Assembly: GCA_013180625.2 (NCBI GenBank)
Contig: SNVD02009106.1
Location: 186,001-250,000 of the forward strand
Source: Boswellia sacra
Lineage: Eukaryota; Streptophyta; Magnoliopsida; Sapindales; Burseraceae
DNA: 64,000 bases
Reading direction: 5' to 3'
Under the pieces are notes generated by a model. That model made no database searches, had not been told where the DNA came from, and was given only the letters and a program-made list of their open reading frames with translations. Shown here piece by piece: positions 10,760 to 23,156 of this stretch (the stretch's first letter is position 1; every line of letters begins with the position of its first letter). A program made the translations under genes and the position numbers.

Positions 10760-11346
10760 TTTTTAGGCCAACCTTCACAGTACAACCCTATCTTTCTCAT
10801 TTGCCTCATCTAATAGAATTCTATCTTCTAAGTACCTCTTCAAATCATAAAACCATGGCTTCTCATCCATTTCTACTTCTATTAGATGAGGTTCCATGTA
10901 GCAAGGACCTTATGCTTGTGATATCACTATTGGCCTCACCAAAAACTCTTGAGCATTCATCCAAATTGTTGCCAAAGAAGCTAAAGTACCAGCCATCTAA
11001 CTCTCATTTCTAGAAAGATGGGTGAAGGTATAGTGCTTGGACCTCCCAATCAGCCTTCTAATTACTCTAGAAAAGGTTTCAACCTTCCTTCCTTCATATC
11101 CCAATCTTCATTGGCTTGAGAAATGACAAACTTCGAATCTCCCATCTATTCTATTTCATTGATGTCCATCGCAATCAAAATTTCTAACCTAAAGGCATAG
11201 GCTTCATACTCAGCCATGTTGTTAGCAACTCTAAACTCTAGCTTCTTAGCAAAAACAATTACTTTTTCAGCCGGTGAGACTAGAATAACTCCTACTCTAG
11301 CACCGTTTTGATTGACAGCTCCATCAAAGAATAGCTTCCATCCCAT
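10760..11346 (-). pseudogene. Element A second RNase H domain (archaeal-type)
   Basis: A second RNase H-like fold follows the RT-linked RNase H. At 11346-11146 the minus strand gives WKLFFDGAVNQNGARVGVIL and then NNMAEYEA, the FDGA and AEYEA acidic motifs typical of an additional archaeal-type RNase H. Two RNase H modules in one Ty3/gypsy pol are a hallmark of the Tat lineage. The domain runs into degraded sequence toward the integrase near 10760; the left boundary is approximate. Confidence 0.75.
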
Positions 11347-11395
11347 TACTCAGATTATCCCTAGATGTTCATCTGGCAAGTCCAAAGCCCATGGT

Positions 11396-12640
11396 TCATA
11401 ATCCTCGACCGGATTCATGGCCAAAAATTCTGCAAGTACTATTTATTTCACCACCTTCGATGACATAATTAACATTGAATTCTGATAATTGAACTAGCCA
11501 TCTGGCCAGCTTCCCTACTAAGGATGGTGCTTTATAAAGATACTTCATCGGGTCTTCATTCAAAATAGCCTTAATCTTATAAGACTGAAAATAATGTCGC
11601 AACTTCTTTAAGAGCCACACTATGGCTAAGCACGTCTTCTCCATGTGACTGTACTTCATTTCATATGGTAGCAACTCCTTGCTAAGATAGTAAATGGCTT
11701 GTTCCATACTGTTCTCATCTTCTTGTGCTAGCATAGCACCTATGGTATCCTTCTCAAGAGCCAAGGAGAGGATTAGATTCTTGCCGGGTTTTAATGGTCT
11801 TAAAATTAGCAGATTTTACAAATACTTCTTATTCTTCTCAAACACCTCTTGGCATTGATCATTTCATGTTACTAGTTGATCCTTCTTTAGGAGTCTAAAG
11901 ATCGATGCACAAATTGTCGTTAATTTGATGATAAACTGACTGATGTATTGGATGTTCCCAAGAAGCCCTCTAACTTCTTTCTTCATCTTGGGCAATGGCA
12001 TCTCCGTAATTGCCTTGACTTTATCAGGATCTACATCTACTCCTTTCTCGCCAACTACGAAGCCCAACAGCTTCCCTGATTAAAAACACATTTCTTCATA
12101 TTGGACCGCAGTTTGTAATTCTTCACCTTTCTACGAATCTGTCAATGCTTCAAAGTGACCATCTCAAATCTCGGATTTCACCATCATGTCATCTACATAA
12201 ACTTCTATCTCCTTGTGCATCATATCATGAAATAGGATCGTCACCATTCTTTGGTCAGTTGGCCCCGTGTTCTTCAACGTGAAGGGCATCACCTTATAAC
12301 AATAGGTTCTCCACTCTATAATGAAGGCAGTTTTCATCTTATCTTCATTAGCCATCATTATCTGTTTATAACCAAAAAATCCATCTACAAAAGAGAACAT
12401 CACACTGGCGGCGTCTCTGTCAACTAACACATCAATGTGAGGTAAAGGTAAATCATCCTTTAAAGATGCCTTGCTCAAGACTTGATAACCAACACACATT
12501 CAAACCCTTCCATCCTTTTTTGGCATAGGTAGAATATTAGCTAACCATTCCAAATAGTTCATTGCATCTAGGAACTTGGTTTCAATCTGCTTGGACACTT
12601 CTTCCTTCATCTTTTAAGCCCATTCTGGTCTTAACCTCCT
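11396..12640 (-). pseudogene. Element A reverse transcriptase and first RNase H
   Basis: RT blocks read leftward: LPLPHIDVLVDR, MMANEDKMKTAF, YYLV-type core YCYKVMPFTLKN, and the catalytic YVDDMMVKSE near 12170. The connection domain at 12067-11864 includes DPDKVKAITEMPLPK and VRGLLGNIQYISQFI. The RT-linked RNase H at 11764-11396 includes QAIYYLSKELLPYEMKYSHMEK and ARWLVQLSEF. The RT would copy the element RNA and RNase H would degrade the template. The YVDD is intact but frameshifts divide the reading frame, so the gene is dead. Confidence 0.9.
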
Positions 12641-12756
12641 CATCTTCTACTTGACCAGTTTCATGTGCGAATACATTAGAATCATGTGCTCAATAATACT
12701 TCTATCGATTCTAGGCATGTCATCATAGGACTAGACGAAGACTTCTTCATGTTTCT

Positions 12757-13222
12757 TTAGTAATTTTTCAAATCTCTCCCTCTCTTTAGGAGTTGTATAA
12801 AGTGCAATGCATATGTTCTTGGGTTTTTCAATTTTACTAAGATTAATGTCATGATTTGAATGGCGTGGATATCAAATATGCTAATGAAATGCAAATTATC
12901 ATGCACAATGCCATTAGGATAGACATCAACTAAGTAAGCAAAATTATTCTTTATTGCATTGAACTTTGAAATATAAATAATGTCCTCTTCTGCAAAGAGT
13001 TGAGAACAAATACGTCTTCTAATATACATTTTTGATAATTTCTTCAATGAAAGCAGTAAGGTAGACAGACGACTCCATTGGCGTTGCTTGATCTTGAGGT
13101 TTCTCCTCTTTGATATTCATCTTCTTAAACTCCTCAGCCAAGTCATACCATTTGATAATTTCAGCCTGGGGTATGTCTTTGAAAATTTCAAATTCGGGCT
13201 TCAACTTCCTTTGTAGACGCAT
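12757..13222 (-). pseudogene. Element A protease-RT linker
   Basis: A charged region without a catalytic motif (FEIFKDIPQAEIIKWYDLAEE, EEDIIYISKFNAIKNNFAYL) corresponds to 1192-659 of element B, and links protease to RT in the polyprotein. The two reading frames overlap at 13019-13047, so a frameshift lies between them. Confidence 0.7.
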
Positions 13223-13341
13223 GGCTCAACAGTTCCCACATACTTTGTATCTTGGGCTTTCACGAACTTAATATACTTCTCCTTATTGGGCTCAAAGTCT
13301 TCTTCTTCATCGGACATATAGCCTAACCCTCTTCTAGTAGT

Positions 13342-14078
13342 TTAGCCTTTAAAATCTAGAAGGGATGATAGTCCACTTCCATTCTTCCTAAGCCTAGTTC
13401 CTAGCAAGTATCCTTGTTTCTTTATTATTCCAACGATAATTGGACTGACTTCATCAATGATGGCTACATTGAAGCCTCCTATGTATGGTATCTTTTCAAC
13501 CTTCACACTCAAAGTAACGGATGCAATGGTTGAGGCAGCATGGATAGTTACACTCTCCCTATCCATATTGAAGTGAATCTTTTGATGCCAAGCGAATCGA
13601 ACTATGCTCGGCCTAACAAAGCAACAAAGGTGACAGGAATGTCAAGGACCGTGAACTCAGTCATCACTTCAATAAGCCCAGTCTTTATTAACACCTTGAA
13701 AATCCCAATGACACTCCTTTTTGAGTCATCATAAGCCCTGATCACTACCTCACAAGGCTCAAGGTCATCCTTACTTACCCTATATTTGTGTAACCCCTCC
13801 ATAGGCACAATATTAATAGTAGACCCATCATCAACCATAACACAAGGAAACGTCTTCCCACCGACCTCTGTAGTGATGAATAAAGGCTTGTTGTGGTTTC
13901 TATTTTCAAAAGGTAAGTCGTCAGTGGCGAAGGTGATTAAACCCCTCTCATTTATGCCCTTGGGTTCTCTTCCGGTCATGGCAGCCAAAATCTCATTAGG
14001 AGTGGAAGCCATTGATATCTCCACATTTGTTAAAGCTTTTGCCATGGCTTCTCTATGCTTTTGGGATTCAATCAACAA
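13342..14078 (-). pseudogene. Element A aspartic protease region
   Basis: The minus strand gives a retroelement aspartic-protease-like domain: CVMVDDGSTINIVP carries the D-x-G-S catalytic signature and VTFVALLGRA the flap-end GR motif. About 20 residues before it, HNKPLFITTEVGGKTFPC forms the first strand. A further frame (13566-13342) continues into the linker (PYIGGFNVAIIDEVSP). The protease would process the Gag-Pol polyprotein. The same coding region in element B (17790-18189) is where element A inserted. Confidence 0.8.
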
Positions 14079-14099
14079 GTGCCAAATGCTAGCATTCGC

Positions 14100-15060
14100 T
14101 TAAGTTTTCTTTAACTACTTGATCTTCTTTTTTAGTTTCTTCCTTGGTAACTTCTTTGCCTTTCTCGACCATGTTCTCCTTCTCGACCGGTTTTTCCTTC
14201 TTCTTCTCATGATAATATCTACCACTCTTTATCACTCCTTGGACATTCTCATTCTCTCTCTTGAGTGTTTTTCTCCCTCATGTGTTTCTCCCTTAACTCT
14301 CACATCTTCTTCTTCATCACTACTAAAGTCAGCACAAAAGTTTGGAAGGGTCTTGACTTTAGGAATGTCATCCCATATTTCCATAACTATCACCACTTTA
14401 CGCCTTCTAGGTAAACTCTTTCTCCTCACAATGCTCTCAGCTCACTGCTCTTTCTTAACTTTGTTGTCCTTCTTAACCTTAAGTCTTCTAGGTGATAGGC
14501 CTCTTCTAGCACCTTTTCTGGCCATCTTCTAAGGATGGTATGAAATACTTCAAGATATACTCCTTTGACAAAGGAATGGTGGCCATGACAATAGCATACT
14601 ATCTCAAATGTGTCTTCGAATTGCCTCTTCATTGAACTTGAGCAAATCTAGCATGCAAAACTTTGATGGCAAATCACTTTCTCCAATCAACAAAATATCA
14701 TCTAGATCTTCGACCCCTTGCACCCTCTTCTTCTTTAAGAGAGATTAGACCTTCTCCATATCCTCGATCAATTGCCTGACTAATTCAGGCTCATCTTGGT
14801 TAGTGAGGCCTTTCCCCTTATCCCTACCTTGGCTAGTCTTACCCTCATCACCACCATTACCTTTGGGTGGAGGCTGGTTCATGCAATTAGGCCCATTTTG
14901 TATAACTTCGATGAGTTGGGCCATTTGTCGTTGAAGTGCAGTTATATTGGTTCTCAATTGGACCATCTCTTGATTATTGTTATTGGGTACGAACAGTTCA
15001 GTGACTAGTTCCTCTTGTCTTATTAAACGACCACCTTGTCTAACCCAAGTTATGATGGAT
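14100..15060 (-). pseudogene. Element A gag with large internal deletion
   Basis: The upstream part (14966-14745) contains LRTNITALQRQMAQLIEVIQ, a Gly/Lys-rich stretch and ELVRQLIEDMEKV. Next comes CHGHHSFVKGVYLEVFHTIL at about 14600, then a Lys/Glu-rich tail. Alignment with element B gag shows that A lacks the counterpart of about 18630-19840 (roughly 1.2 kb), which in B holds the middle of the capsid region and the zinc-knuckle-like motif. The join lies near 14525. Gag would form the virus-like particle. This copy could not have supplied it. Confidence 0.75.
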
Positions 15061-15744
15061 ACAAAACAAAAGTGTTAATATTATTCATGCATGCATGTAT
15101 TCATGATATGATACATACACACGTGAGGTCAAGTCTCTTTTCCTATGATTTTTGAACTTATTCCCAAGTTGTCATCATCATGTGATATGGGAATGTGGGA
15201 TTTTCTCTCCTAATTCTAACATTCAGATGCTATTAGATTTTTCATGATTATCATAACATGGCTCTTAATGTCATGATAACATTAAATCATGGCATATGTT
15301 CCCATTTTGTTCTTATGGGTGATTTGACATGTGGTATTCGTCCATGGTTCCATGAGGTTTGAGTCAATGTTATTCTAATCATGTGAAATTTACATCCATG
15401 AACATGCATTTCAAATGGGTTTTGGACATTCATCATAGTGAAAATTTATAGATTCATCTATATCGACTTGAGTCTCAAGGGTCCAATGGTTTGGGCTCCT
15501 TCGAGTGAGAGATGGCCCATTTGATCAGTTAATGTTTATACCAAATCAATAGTACATGCTCAAAGATGGTGATACAAACATGAGTCATCTAAGGGTCGAA
15601 TTGAGCCAATGACTTCTCGCTGATGCCATACGGCTAGTTTAGGTAGTCCTTGCTCTTTATGTGTAAAGTATAATGATACAAGAACTCAAAATGACAAAGT
15701 AAGCTATTAGAATTTGGTATCTCAATCGTAATCAACTTATCTTA
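15061..15744 (-). other. Element A 5' leader
   Basis: Untranslated leader between the primer binding site and gag. It is colinear with 20345-21108 of element B and shares strings such as gatttgacatg, tgaatgtccaaa and cacatgaggtcaagtctcttttcct. No coding frame is evident. Confidence 0.65.
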
Positions 15745-15762
15745 TCCCTAGTGGAGTCACCA
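15745..15762 (-). other. Primer binding site of element A
   Basis: The minus strand reads TGGTGACTCCACTAGGGA one base after the LTR end. The matching site in element B is TGGCAACTTTACTGGGGA (21109-21126). The TGG-CGACTCCACTGGGGA-like form fits the arginine tRNA primer described for Tat/Ogre elements; the tRNA assignment is from memory. Confidence 0.65.
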
Positions 15763-15763
15763 T

Positions 15764-17789
15764 TATGAACGAGACTTATATCTATCAAAGCATTTACGAC
15801 CACGAGACTGTGTCAAAGCCTCTTTTGATACTTAAGAAAACACAAACAAGCCATGGGCATATTTAAAGAACAGAGTGAACACCCAATTTTCTATTATGAA
15901 AATAGATTATGGTAATCTGATCCCTCACTTTAGGATCTAAATGACCCTCATCCCTTCAGAGATGGGTTCAGGTACAAGCCATTCGCTTCGCCCAAATCAA
16001 AATCCAGCCTCTACTAGGGTATACCAAATAAGAATAGCTTAATTTTTTATACAGTCTGCCTAAATTATTTATTTTATGCATACATTTCCAATTTTATCTT
16101 CATTAAAAAAATAAGATAATTTTCAATCATGGTAATTGTATATTCATACATAAAAGGAAGTGAAGAGAAAAGATTACATTTCCTTTTACACAGGGGGGAA
16201 TAGGATGAGTGTTACAATAATTTTGTTATTCAACAAATAAAGTAAATTCTACTTTTAGCACGTCATATATAGTGTTTATTCATTCATATCAAGGCATATT
16301 CATGCATATAAAACATTGAATCTAACAAATCAATTCGAGACTCGATAAATAAGGAATTCCTCACCATCATATATGAGTCTATTCAATACTTCTCAAGCCT
16401 CTTCATGGTATACATTCATACATACATTCAATTATTCTAAGTGATGGTCCTTCACCATCAATGCGAGTCTACCATCACTTCATGATATCATACAATTATC
16501 TAATTATATTTCTAAGCATGGCATACCTATACATTCATTCACATTAATTAATAAAATGTCTAATTAAAGCCATAAACTAAAATCATGGTAATTCTACCTA
16601 GATTTGATAATTCTATCATGGTAATTCTACCTATTGCTATTCTAGCATAATTCATAACAGTTAATAGTATGATGGGATTTCTAGCTTAAGCATGGCAATT
16701 CTAGCCTAATTCAATCAATCAATATCAAATGTAGCTATTCTAACTCAATTCAAGCACTCAAGGGTAAACATTGTAGTTCTTACCTATTCTATGTTATCTC
16801 CTAGCATGCTTCAAAAATAATAAGTCTTCCTAGCATGATTCTAATCATGAACTCCTAAACATGATTCTAAGGCATTCGTAAAGAAAATAAACTCTTAATC
16901 ATGTTTCTAGATAAAGAAGAAAAAGATGACTTACCTTGATAAGCATTTCCATCTTGCAAAATAAAGAAAAAGTTAAACAATCCATAAAATCCTAATCATG
17001 CTCCTAAGCATCAAAATAAATCCTAAACATGCTCATTCTAAGGAAAATAAAACCTATACACACTTAATTTTAAGCAAGAAAAATAAATAAGAAAAGAGGA
17101 GGGAGAAGAGAGAATTATTCTCAAGACATACTCTTTCTGAGATTATAGAACAATAGAACGCCAAAAAATATTGAACCAGAAAAAACTCCTTAAATTCTTA
17201 AGTGTGTCTTTAAGAGAGAGAAGAGAGGATTTCAATGTGTCTTTAAAAGTGAGGAGAGGGGATGTTTATAGAGTAAAGGGCTGAGTAGAACAAAGGAAGG
17301 AAAAAACAAAAATGGAAGGTTTGTTAACGTAATTTTCCAAAAATGAGAGGAGGACAGCCGACTAGCTATGTGAGGACCGTCGACCTACAGTGGGATAATC
17401 GACCAACTATGGGTTGACCATCGGCCAGTGGTAGGATAGCCAGTCGATTATGGCCCACCAAAACCCTCGATTTTTCATTTTTTTTAATGTAGTCCTTTCT
17501 GACCTTTATCCATTTGATCATGTAAAATTCTTCAAGTTTAACTCCGATTTGTATCCATAAAATTTTGTGAAAACTAGACATCCGTAGCTTCATAACGGTA
17601 CATGACTCATCATCAGATTCCTCTTGGATTAATTTATGTGATTTTTCAAATTTATATGTTAGTTTTCAAAACTTTTGGTCAGTTTCTTCTCACCTTTCTT
17701 CTTTTTGCTTCCAAGGGCATTTCAATCATTTTTATTGGTCAACATTCATTTTTACATCATTGTCAAGCCTAAAAAATCAAGTGTCTATA
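15764..17789 (-). repeat. Element A 5' LTR (about 2026 bp)
   Basis: Full-length LTR. The minus-strand 5' end is TATAGACACTTG at 17789 and the 3' end is TTCATA at 15764, one base before the primer binding site. The outer end abuts element B protease sequence, so this is the insertion boundary. It contains a GC-rich repeat island (17345-17465) and a TATA-like CTATAAAC near 17265 on the minus strand. Confidence 0.88.
17345..17465. repeat. GC-rich repeat island in U3 of element A 5' LTR
   Basis: Degenerate short units such as cagccgactagc, accgtcgacctacagtggg and accatcggccagtgg, about 70-80 bp upstream of the LTR TATA-like box in transcription orientation. Confidence 0.65.
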
Positions 17790-18189
17790 CAGTCTTCACT
17801 AATGCCCTAAAAATCCCAATGGCACTCCTCTTCAAGTCATCATAAGCGTTGATCACTATCTCACAAGGCTTGAGGTCATCTTCTTCAACTCTAAACTTGT
17901 ACAATATCTTTATTGGCACAACATTGATGGTGGATCCATCATTTGCCATGATGCAAGGAGAAATCTAACCTCCAATTTTTGTGGTAATGAATAGCGGTTT
18001 GTTGTGATTTCTTCCTTCCAAAGGCAAGTCATCATCAGTGAAAGCGATTACACCTTTCTCTTTTAGCCCTTTAGGTTCTCTTCCAGTCATGGCAGTCAAC
18101 ATTTCATTCAAAGTGGTAGCCATTGATATCTCTACCTCTACCAAAGCCTTCACCATGGCTTCTATATGATTTTGAGATGAGATCAACAA
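17790..18189 (-). pseudogene. Element B protease, cut by insertion of element A
   Basis: The minus strand gives protease-like sequence (MATTLNEMLTAMTGREPKG, ANDGSTINVVP) homologous to 13690-14078. Homology ends exactly at the LTR boundary at 17789/17790, after a block equivalent to the residues VLIKT of element A. The rest of the protease resumes at 1556 on the far side of element A. Element B has N-D-G-S where A has D-D-G-S at the catalytic site. Confidence 0.8.
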
Positions 18190-18199
18190 ATCTCAAAGA

Positions 18200-20325
18200 T
18201 TAGCATTCGCTTGAGTCTTTTTCAATTGCTTTATTACTAAGTCTTCTTCTTCCTTGACCTCTTCCCTGACAACTTCTTTCCCCTTCTCCATAGTCTTTTC
18301 TTTCTCAACTGGTTTTTCCTTCTCCTTCTCATGGTTATATCTACCACTCCTTGTCACTCTTTGAACATTCTCATTCTCTCCCTTAAGTGTTTCTCCCTCG
18401 ACTCACACATCTTCTTCTTCATCACTACTAAAGTCAGCCCAAAAGTTTGAAAGGGTCTTGACTTTAGGAATGTCATCTCATATTCCTATAACTCTCACCT
18501 CCTTACACCTTCCAGGTAAACTCTCTCTCTTTACAATGCTCTCAGCTCACTTACCTTTCTTAACTTCACTATCCTTCTTCACCTTAAGTCTTCTTAGTGG
18601 TAGGCCTCTCCTACCCCCTTTTCTAGCCATCCATTTCTTGGTAAAGGCATTTGTTCATATGGGCCTTTTTTTTATGGATGTTTCTCTATCTTCAACCTCA
18701 ACTTCTTCTTCATCTTCTTTTTCTTGTTCCTCTTCCTCATGGTCACTAAGGTATATAAATTCAGGCTCCAAGCTTCGCTTGATCCTTTTCATAGCAATGT
18801 TGGTCCATCCACCTTTCTTGGTGAAAATCTGGGTTATGATAGGAATTGACTCTTCTTCCACCCTTTCAATGATCCATTTAGGCCTTTCTTCATTGAACCC
18901 TTCTTTCTTAGGCTTCTCTTCTTCAAGTACCCCCTTCTTGGGCTCGTTGCTCATGGCCACCTTTCTAGTGGACCCTTCTTGTTGCTCAAGCTTGGACTTC
19001 TCCCCTCTTTTGGCTCTTTCAACCCTGTTTGATCTACTTTCCTCAAAATAATTCATGACTTGCTCCTCAGTCAAGCCCGACCCATCATATTGGTCGTCTG
19101 GGGAGGTACCTGATTATAGTTGGGTAGTGGACTGCTTCTTGTATTGGGCTCTTCCAGCTCTAAACCAAGAATCTGACCCTTATCAATCAAGTCTTGGATC
19201 TAATAGTGGATAATAGTGCAATCATCAATCTTATGACAAGACACTTGATGAAACTCGCACTTTCCGTGATGCCTCCAATTCTTTAAAGATGGATTTGGAA
19301 GGTTTCTTGGTGGCAATGGCTGCAAAACCCATTCAGTTTTCAACCTTACAAAGATCTTCGATAATGCCCTTCCCAAATGACTAAACTTATTTTGTTAAAG
19401 ACTTCTTTTATCTTAACATTCTTTGTGCTAGAACCACCAGCTTCATGGTATTGCCTCTGATTTCTTCGAAGGTAGTTATAATTGCTTCTTTTTTGCCTAG
19501 CATCTAAATCTTCTATTTGGATGCCCGAATCACACCAATCTTTGAATGTCTTGATTGGAAAGTTGATAAGTCTATCACTGATGAAGGCATCAACTCCATT
19601 GATCAACATACAAATCTGGTCCTTCTCCCTAAGCCGTGTGGTCATCTTAGCTGCTTGGGCCCTCCAATGGACTAAGTACTCTAAAAAAGTTTCATTAGGC
19701 TTTTAGTGAGTTATCTCTAAATCCCTCAAGGTTACCCCCAGTTGGATATTATGACAATATTGTTTCACGAACTGTTCAGATAATTCCTTTCAATCTTCTC
19801 AAACTCTCTTGGGAAGATCATAATACCATACGATCGCATCATCTTATAAGGATAGCATGAAGTACTTCAAAATATACATTTGACAAAAGAGTGGTGGTTA
19901 TGACAGTAACATACTGCCTCAAGTAAGTCTTTGGGTTACCTTCTCCATTGAATTTAGGCAAGCCTAGCATGCAAAACTTCGATGGTAAATCATTGTCCCC
20001 AATGAGTAAGATGTCATCTAGGTTTTTAACCCCTTTCAGCCCTTTCTTCTTCAAGAGAGATTGGACCTTCTCTATGTCCTTGGCCAATTATTTGACCGAT
20101 TCAGGCTCATCTTGGTTGGCTAGGCCTTTCGTCCTATCTCTACCTTGACTAGTCCCAGCCTCATCACCACCATTACCCTCAAGTAATAGCCAGTTTGTGC
20201 GATTAGGCCCATTTTGCATAGCTTCTACAAGTTAGACTATTTATTGTTGGAGAGCAATGATGTCAGCCCACACTTAAGCCATGTCAACGTTGTTATTTAG
20301 TGTAGCCATTTTAGCAATTGGTTCT
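18200..20325 (-). pseudogene. Element B gag
   Basis: From an ATG near 20319 the minus strand encodes a gag-like protein broken by several stops. Landmarks are GLANQDEPE, the capsid-like block CMLGLPKFNGEGNPKTYLRQY (20 residues of it near 19960) and INFPIKTFKDWCDSGIQIEDL at 19645-19500. A zinc-knuckle-like CEFHQVSCHKIDDC lies near 19240, followed by IQDLIDKGQILGLELEEP. The C-terminal region at 19074-18655 is rich in Lys and Glu, with a long acidic run (EEEEQEKEDEEEVEVE). Gag packages the element RNA in the cytoplasm. This copy retains the roughly 1.2 kb missing from element A. Confidence 0.8.
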
Positions 20326-21108
20326 TCTTATCTTGTTAAACGACCACCTTATCTAAACCAAGCTCTGATAGCTGCAAAAAAAAAGTGTTAATGCCATGCA
20401 TGCATGCATGTTTGCATGATATGAGGCATGCTCATACAAGGGCATAGATAGTCTTTCAGCCTTCCAACCTTGTTCCTCTTAGACACATGAGGTCAAGTCT
20501 CTTTTCCTAGGATTTTTAGCCTCATTCCCAAGTCATCATCATGGGATGTGGGAATGTGAGATTCTATCTCCTATTTCTAGTATTCAAGTTGATGTTGGAT
20601 TCTTCATGATTATCATAACATAGCTCTAAATGTCATGATAACCTTGACTTATGGTACATGTTCCCATTTTGTTCTTATGAGTGATTTGACATGCAACATT
20701 CATTCGTGGTTCTATGAGGTTGAGTCAGTGTTATTCTAATCATGTGGAATTTACATCCATGGACACATATTTCAAGATGGGTTTTGGACATTCATCCTAT
20801 TGAAAATTTCCAGATTCACTTATATGGGCTTGAGTCTCAAAGGTCCAATGATCTGGGCTCCTTTGAGCGAGAGATGCCTTCTTGGGCTGATCTCTTTTTA
20901 TACCAATTCAATGGTACATGCTCAAAGATGATGACACTAACATGAGTCATCTAAGGGTTGAATAGAGCCAAAGACTTCTCATGCCAATGCCACACTGCTC
21001 ATTTGTGCAGTTTATGTTCATTGTGAGCAATATGTAGTGATGCAAAGACTCAAAATAACAAAGTAAGCTATTAGAATTTGGTATCCCAATTGGAATCCAC
21101 TTCTCATA
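20326..21108 (-). other. Element B 5' leader
   Basis: Untranslated sequence between primer binding site and gag, colinear with 15061-15744. No supported frame. Confidence 0.6.
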
Positions 21109-21126
21109 TCCCCAGTAAAGTTGCCA
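21109..21126 (-). other. Primer binding site of element B
   Basis: Minus strand TGGCAACTTTACTGGGGA, one base inside the LTR end at 21128. It matches the equivalent site of element A with a few substitutions. Confidence 0.65.
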
Positions 21127-21127
21127 T

Positions 21128-23156
21128 TGTGAATGGGGCTTTCATTCTACTAGAGCATTTTTTACCACAACACTATGTTAAAGCCTTTTTCAAGACTTAA
21201 GAGAACACAAATGAGCCATTAGGACGTCTGTCGAAGGGAGTCACCACCCAATTATTCAATTGAGAATGAATGGGGACAATCCGATCCCTCGCTTCAAGAC
21301 CTAAACTATCCTTATCCCTTTAGAGACGGGTTCAGGAAGTTAGGTAAGAGTCATTCACCTCGTCCATATCTAAATCCGGCCTCTACTAGGGTAATAGTTT
21401 ATATTATTATATAGTCCGCTTGAGTGGTTTATTTTATGCACACATTTCTAATTTTATCTTCTTTAAGCATTTAAGGTGATTTTCAATTAATAGCAATTGT
21501 ATATTTAGACAAAGAAGGAGACAAGGAGAATAGAGTTACATTCATTTTCAAATATAAGGGAATGTGAGGAAGATTACATTGCTCTTCAACAAATAAGGGA
21601 AATTTACTTCTAAACACTTCAAATATTCAATAACATAAAATATTCCATACATAGCATATTCATACAAATCATATATTCAATCCAATCAAATCAATTCAAG
21701 ACTCGATAACTAAAGAATTCCTTACCATCTTATGTGAGTCTATTCAATATTTATTAAGCCTCTTCAAGCATACATTCATCATATATTTATTCTAATTATT
21801 CATTCTAAGTGATAGTCCCTCACCATCAATGTGAGTCCACCACAACTTTATGGAATCATAAAATTATTTAATCATATTTCTAAACATGGTAATTATCCAA
21901 AATAAATCAATCAAAATTATAAACAAGGCCATAAGCTAAAATCATGGCATTCTGACCTAGATTTGGTAATTCTATCATGGCATTCTAGCCTAAACATGGC
22001 AATTCTAGCCTATTGCAATTCTGCATTTGATTATAATTATAAACATGGCAATTCTAGCTTAGCATGGCATTTCTATCCTAATCATGGTTATCATTGGCAA
22101 TCATGAAAAATTCTAGCCTAATTCAGGCAATTAATATAAAACATAGCTAAGCTAGCCAATTCAATCAATCAATCAAGATAAACATGGCAATTTCACTTAA
22201 TCAAGGCAATTCTAGCCTTATTCCATGCTACTTTCTAGTATGCTTCAAAGTGATTATAAGTCTTTCTAACATGATTCTAATCATGTGCTCTTAAGTATGA
22301 TTCTAAACATGTGCTCTTAAGCATGATTCTAAGCATTCAAAAAGAAAATAAACCCCTAAACATGATTCTAGATAAATGCAGGAAAGATGACTTATCTTGA
22401 CAAGTATTTCCATTTTACAAAACAAAGAAAGGGTAAAACAATTCATAAAACCTTAATCATGCTCCCAAGCATCAAAATAAATCCTAATCATGCTCATTTT
22501 AAGCAAAATAAAGCCTAAACATGTTTAATCCTAAGAAAGAAAAATAAAGACGAAAAGTAGAGAGAGAAGAGAGGACTGCTCTCAAGACATACCCTTTTCA
22601 GGTTTAGAGCAATAAAACGCCTAAAAATATTGAACTAGGAAATACTCGTTGAATTCTCAAGTGTGAGGAGGTAAGGGGTTTATATAGTTGAGGGCTAAAA
22701 TTGAAAAAGGAAGGAAGAGGATGAAAAAGGGAGGTTGGTGGCCAAATTTACCAAAAATAAAAGGACAGCCGACCGACTGTATAAGGACCGCCGACAGATA
22801 ATGGATAGTCAGCCAGTTGTGGGTGGACTGCTAGCCTATCAAACCCTTAAGTTTTATATTTTATCAATGCAGTCTCTTTTGATCTTCAGTCGTTCGATCG
22901 CATGTAACTCTTCAATTTCAACTATGATTTGCAATCATAAAATTCTGTGAAAACTAGACATTCATAGCTTAACGACGGTACATAACTCATCATCATATTC
23001 CTTCTGAATGAATTTCTATGATTTTTTAATGTCATATGTCGGTTTTCAAGCTTTCGAGTGGTTTTCCCTCAACTCTCTTCTTTTTCCTTCTAAGGGCATT
23101 TTGGTTATTTTTTTACTCATCACTCATCATTGAGCCTCAAAAATTCATTGTCTATA
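21128..23156 (-). repeat. Element B 5' LTR (about 2029 bp)
   Basis: Full-length LTR. The minus-strand 5' end is TATAGACAATG at 23156 and the 3' end is TTCACA at 21128. The outer end lies against copia integrase codons (KSDIFEVF) at 23157, so element B inserted into the Sirevirus integrase gene. A TATA box (CTATATAAAC, minus) is near 22683 and a GC-rich island is at 22750-22845. The matching 3' LTR must lie left of this window. Confidence 0.88.
22750..22845. repeat. GC-rich repeat island in U3 of element B LTR
   Basis: Units such as cagccgaccgactgt, aggaccgccgacagat and tcagccagttgtgggtgg, about 70 bp upstream of the TATA box in transcription orientation. Confidence 0.65.
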
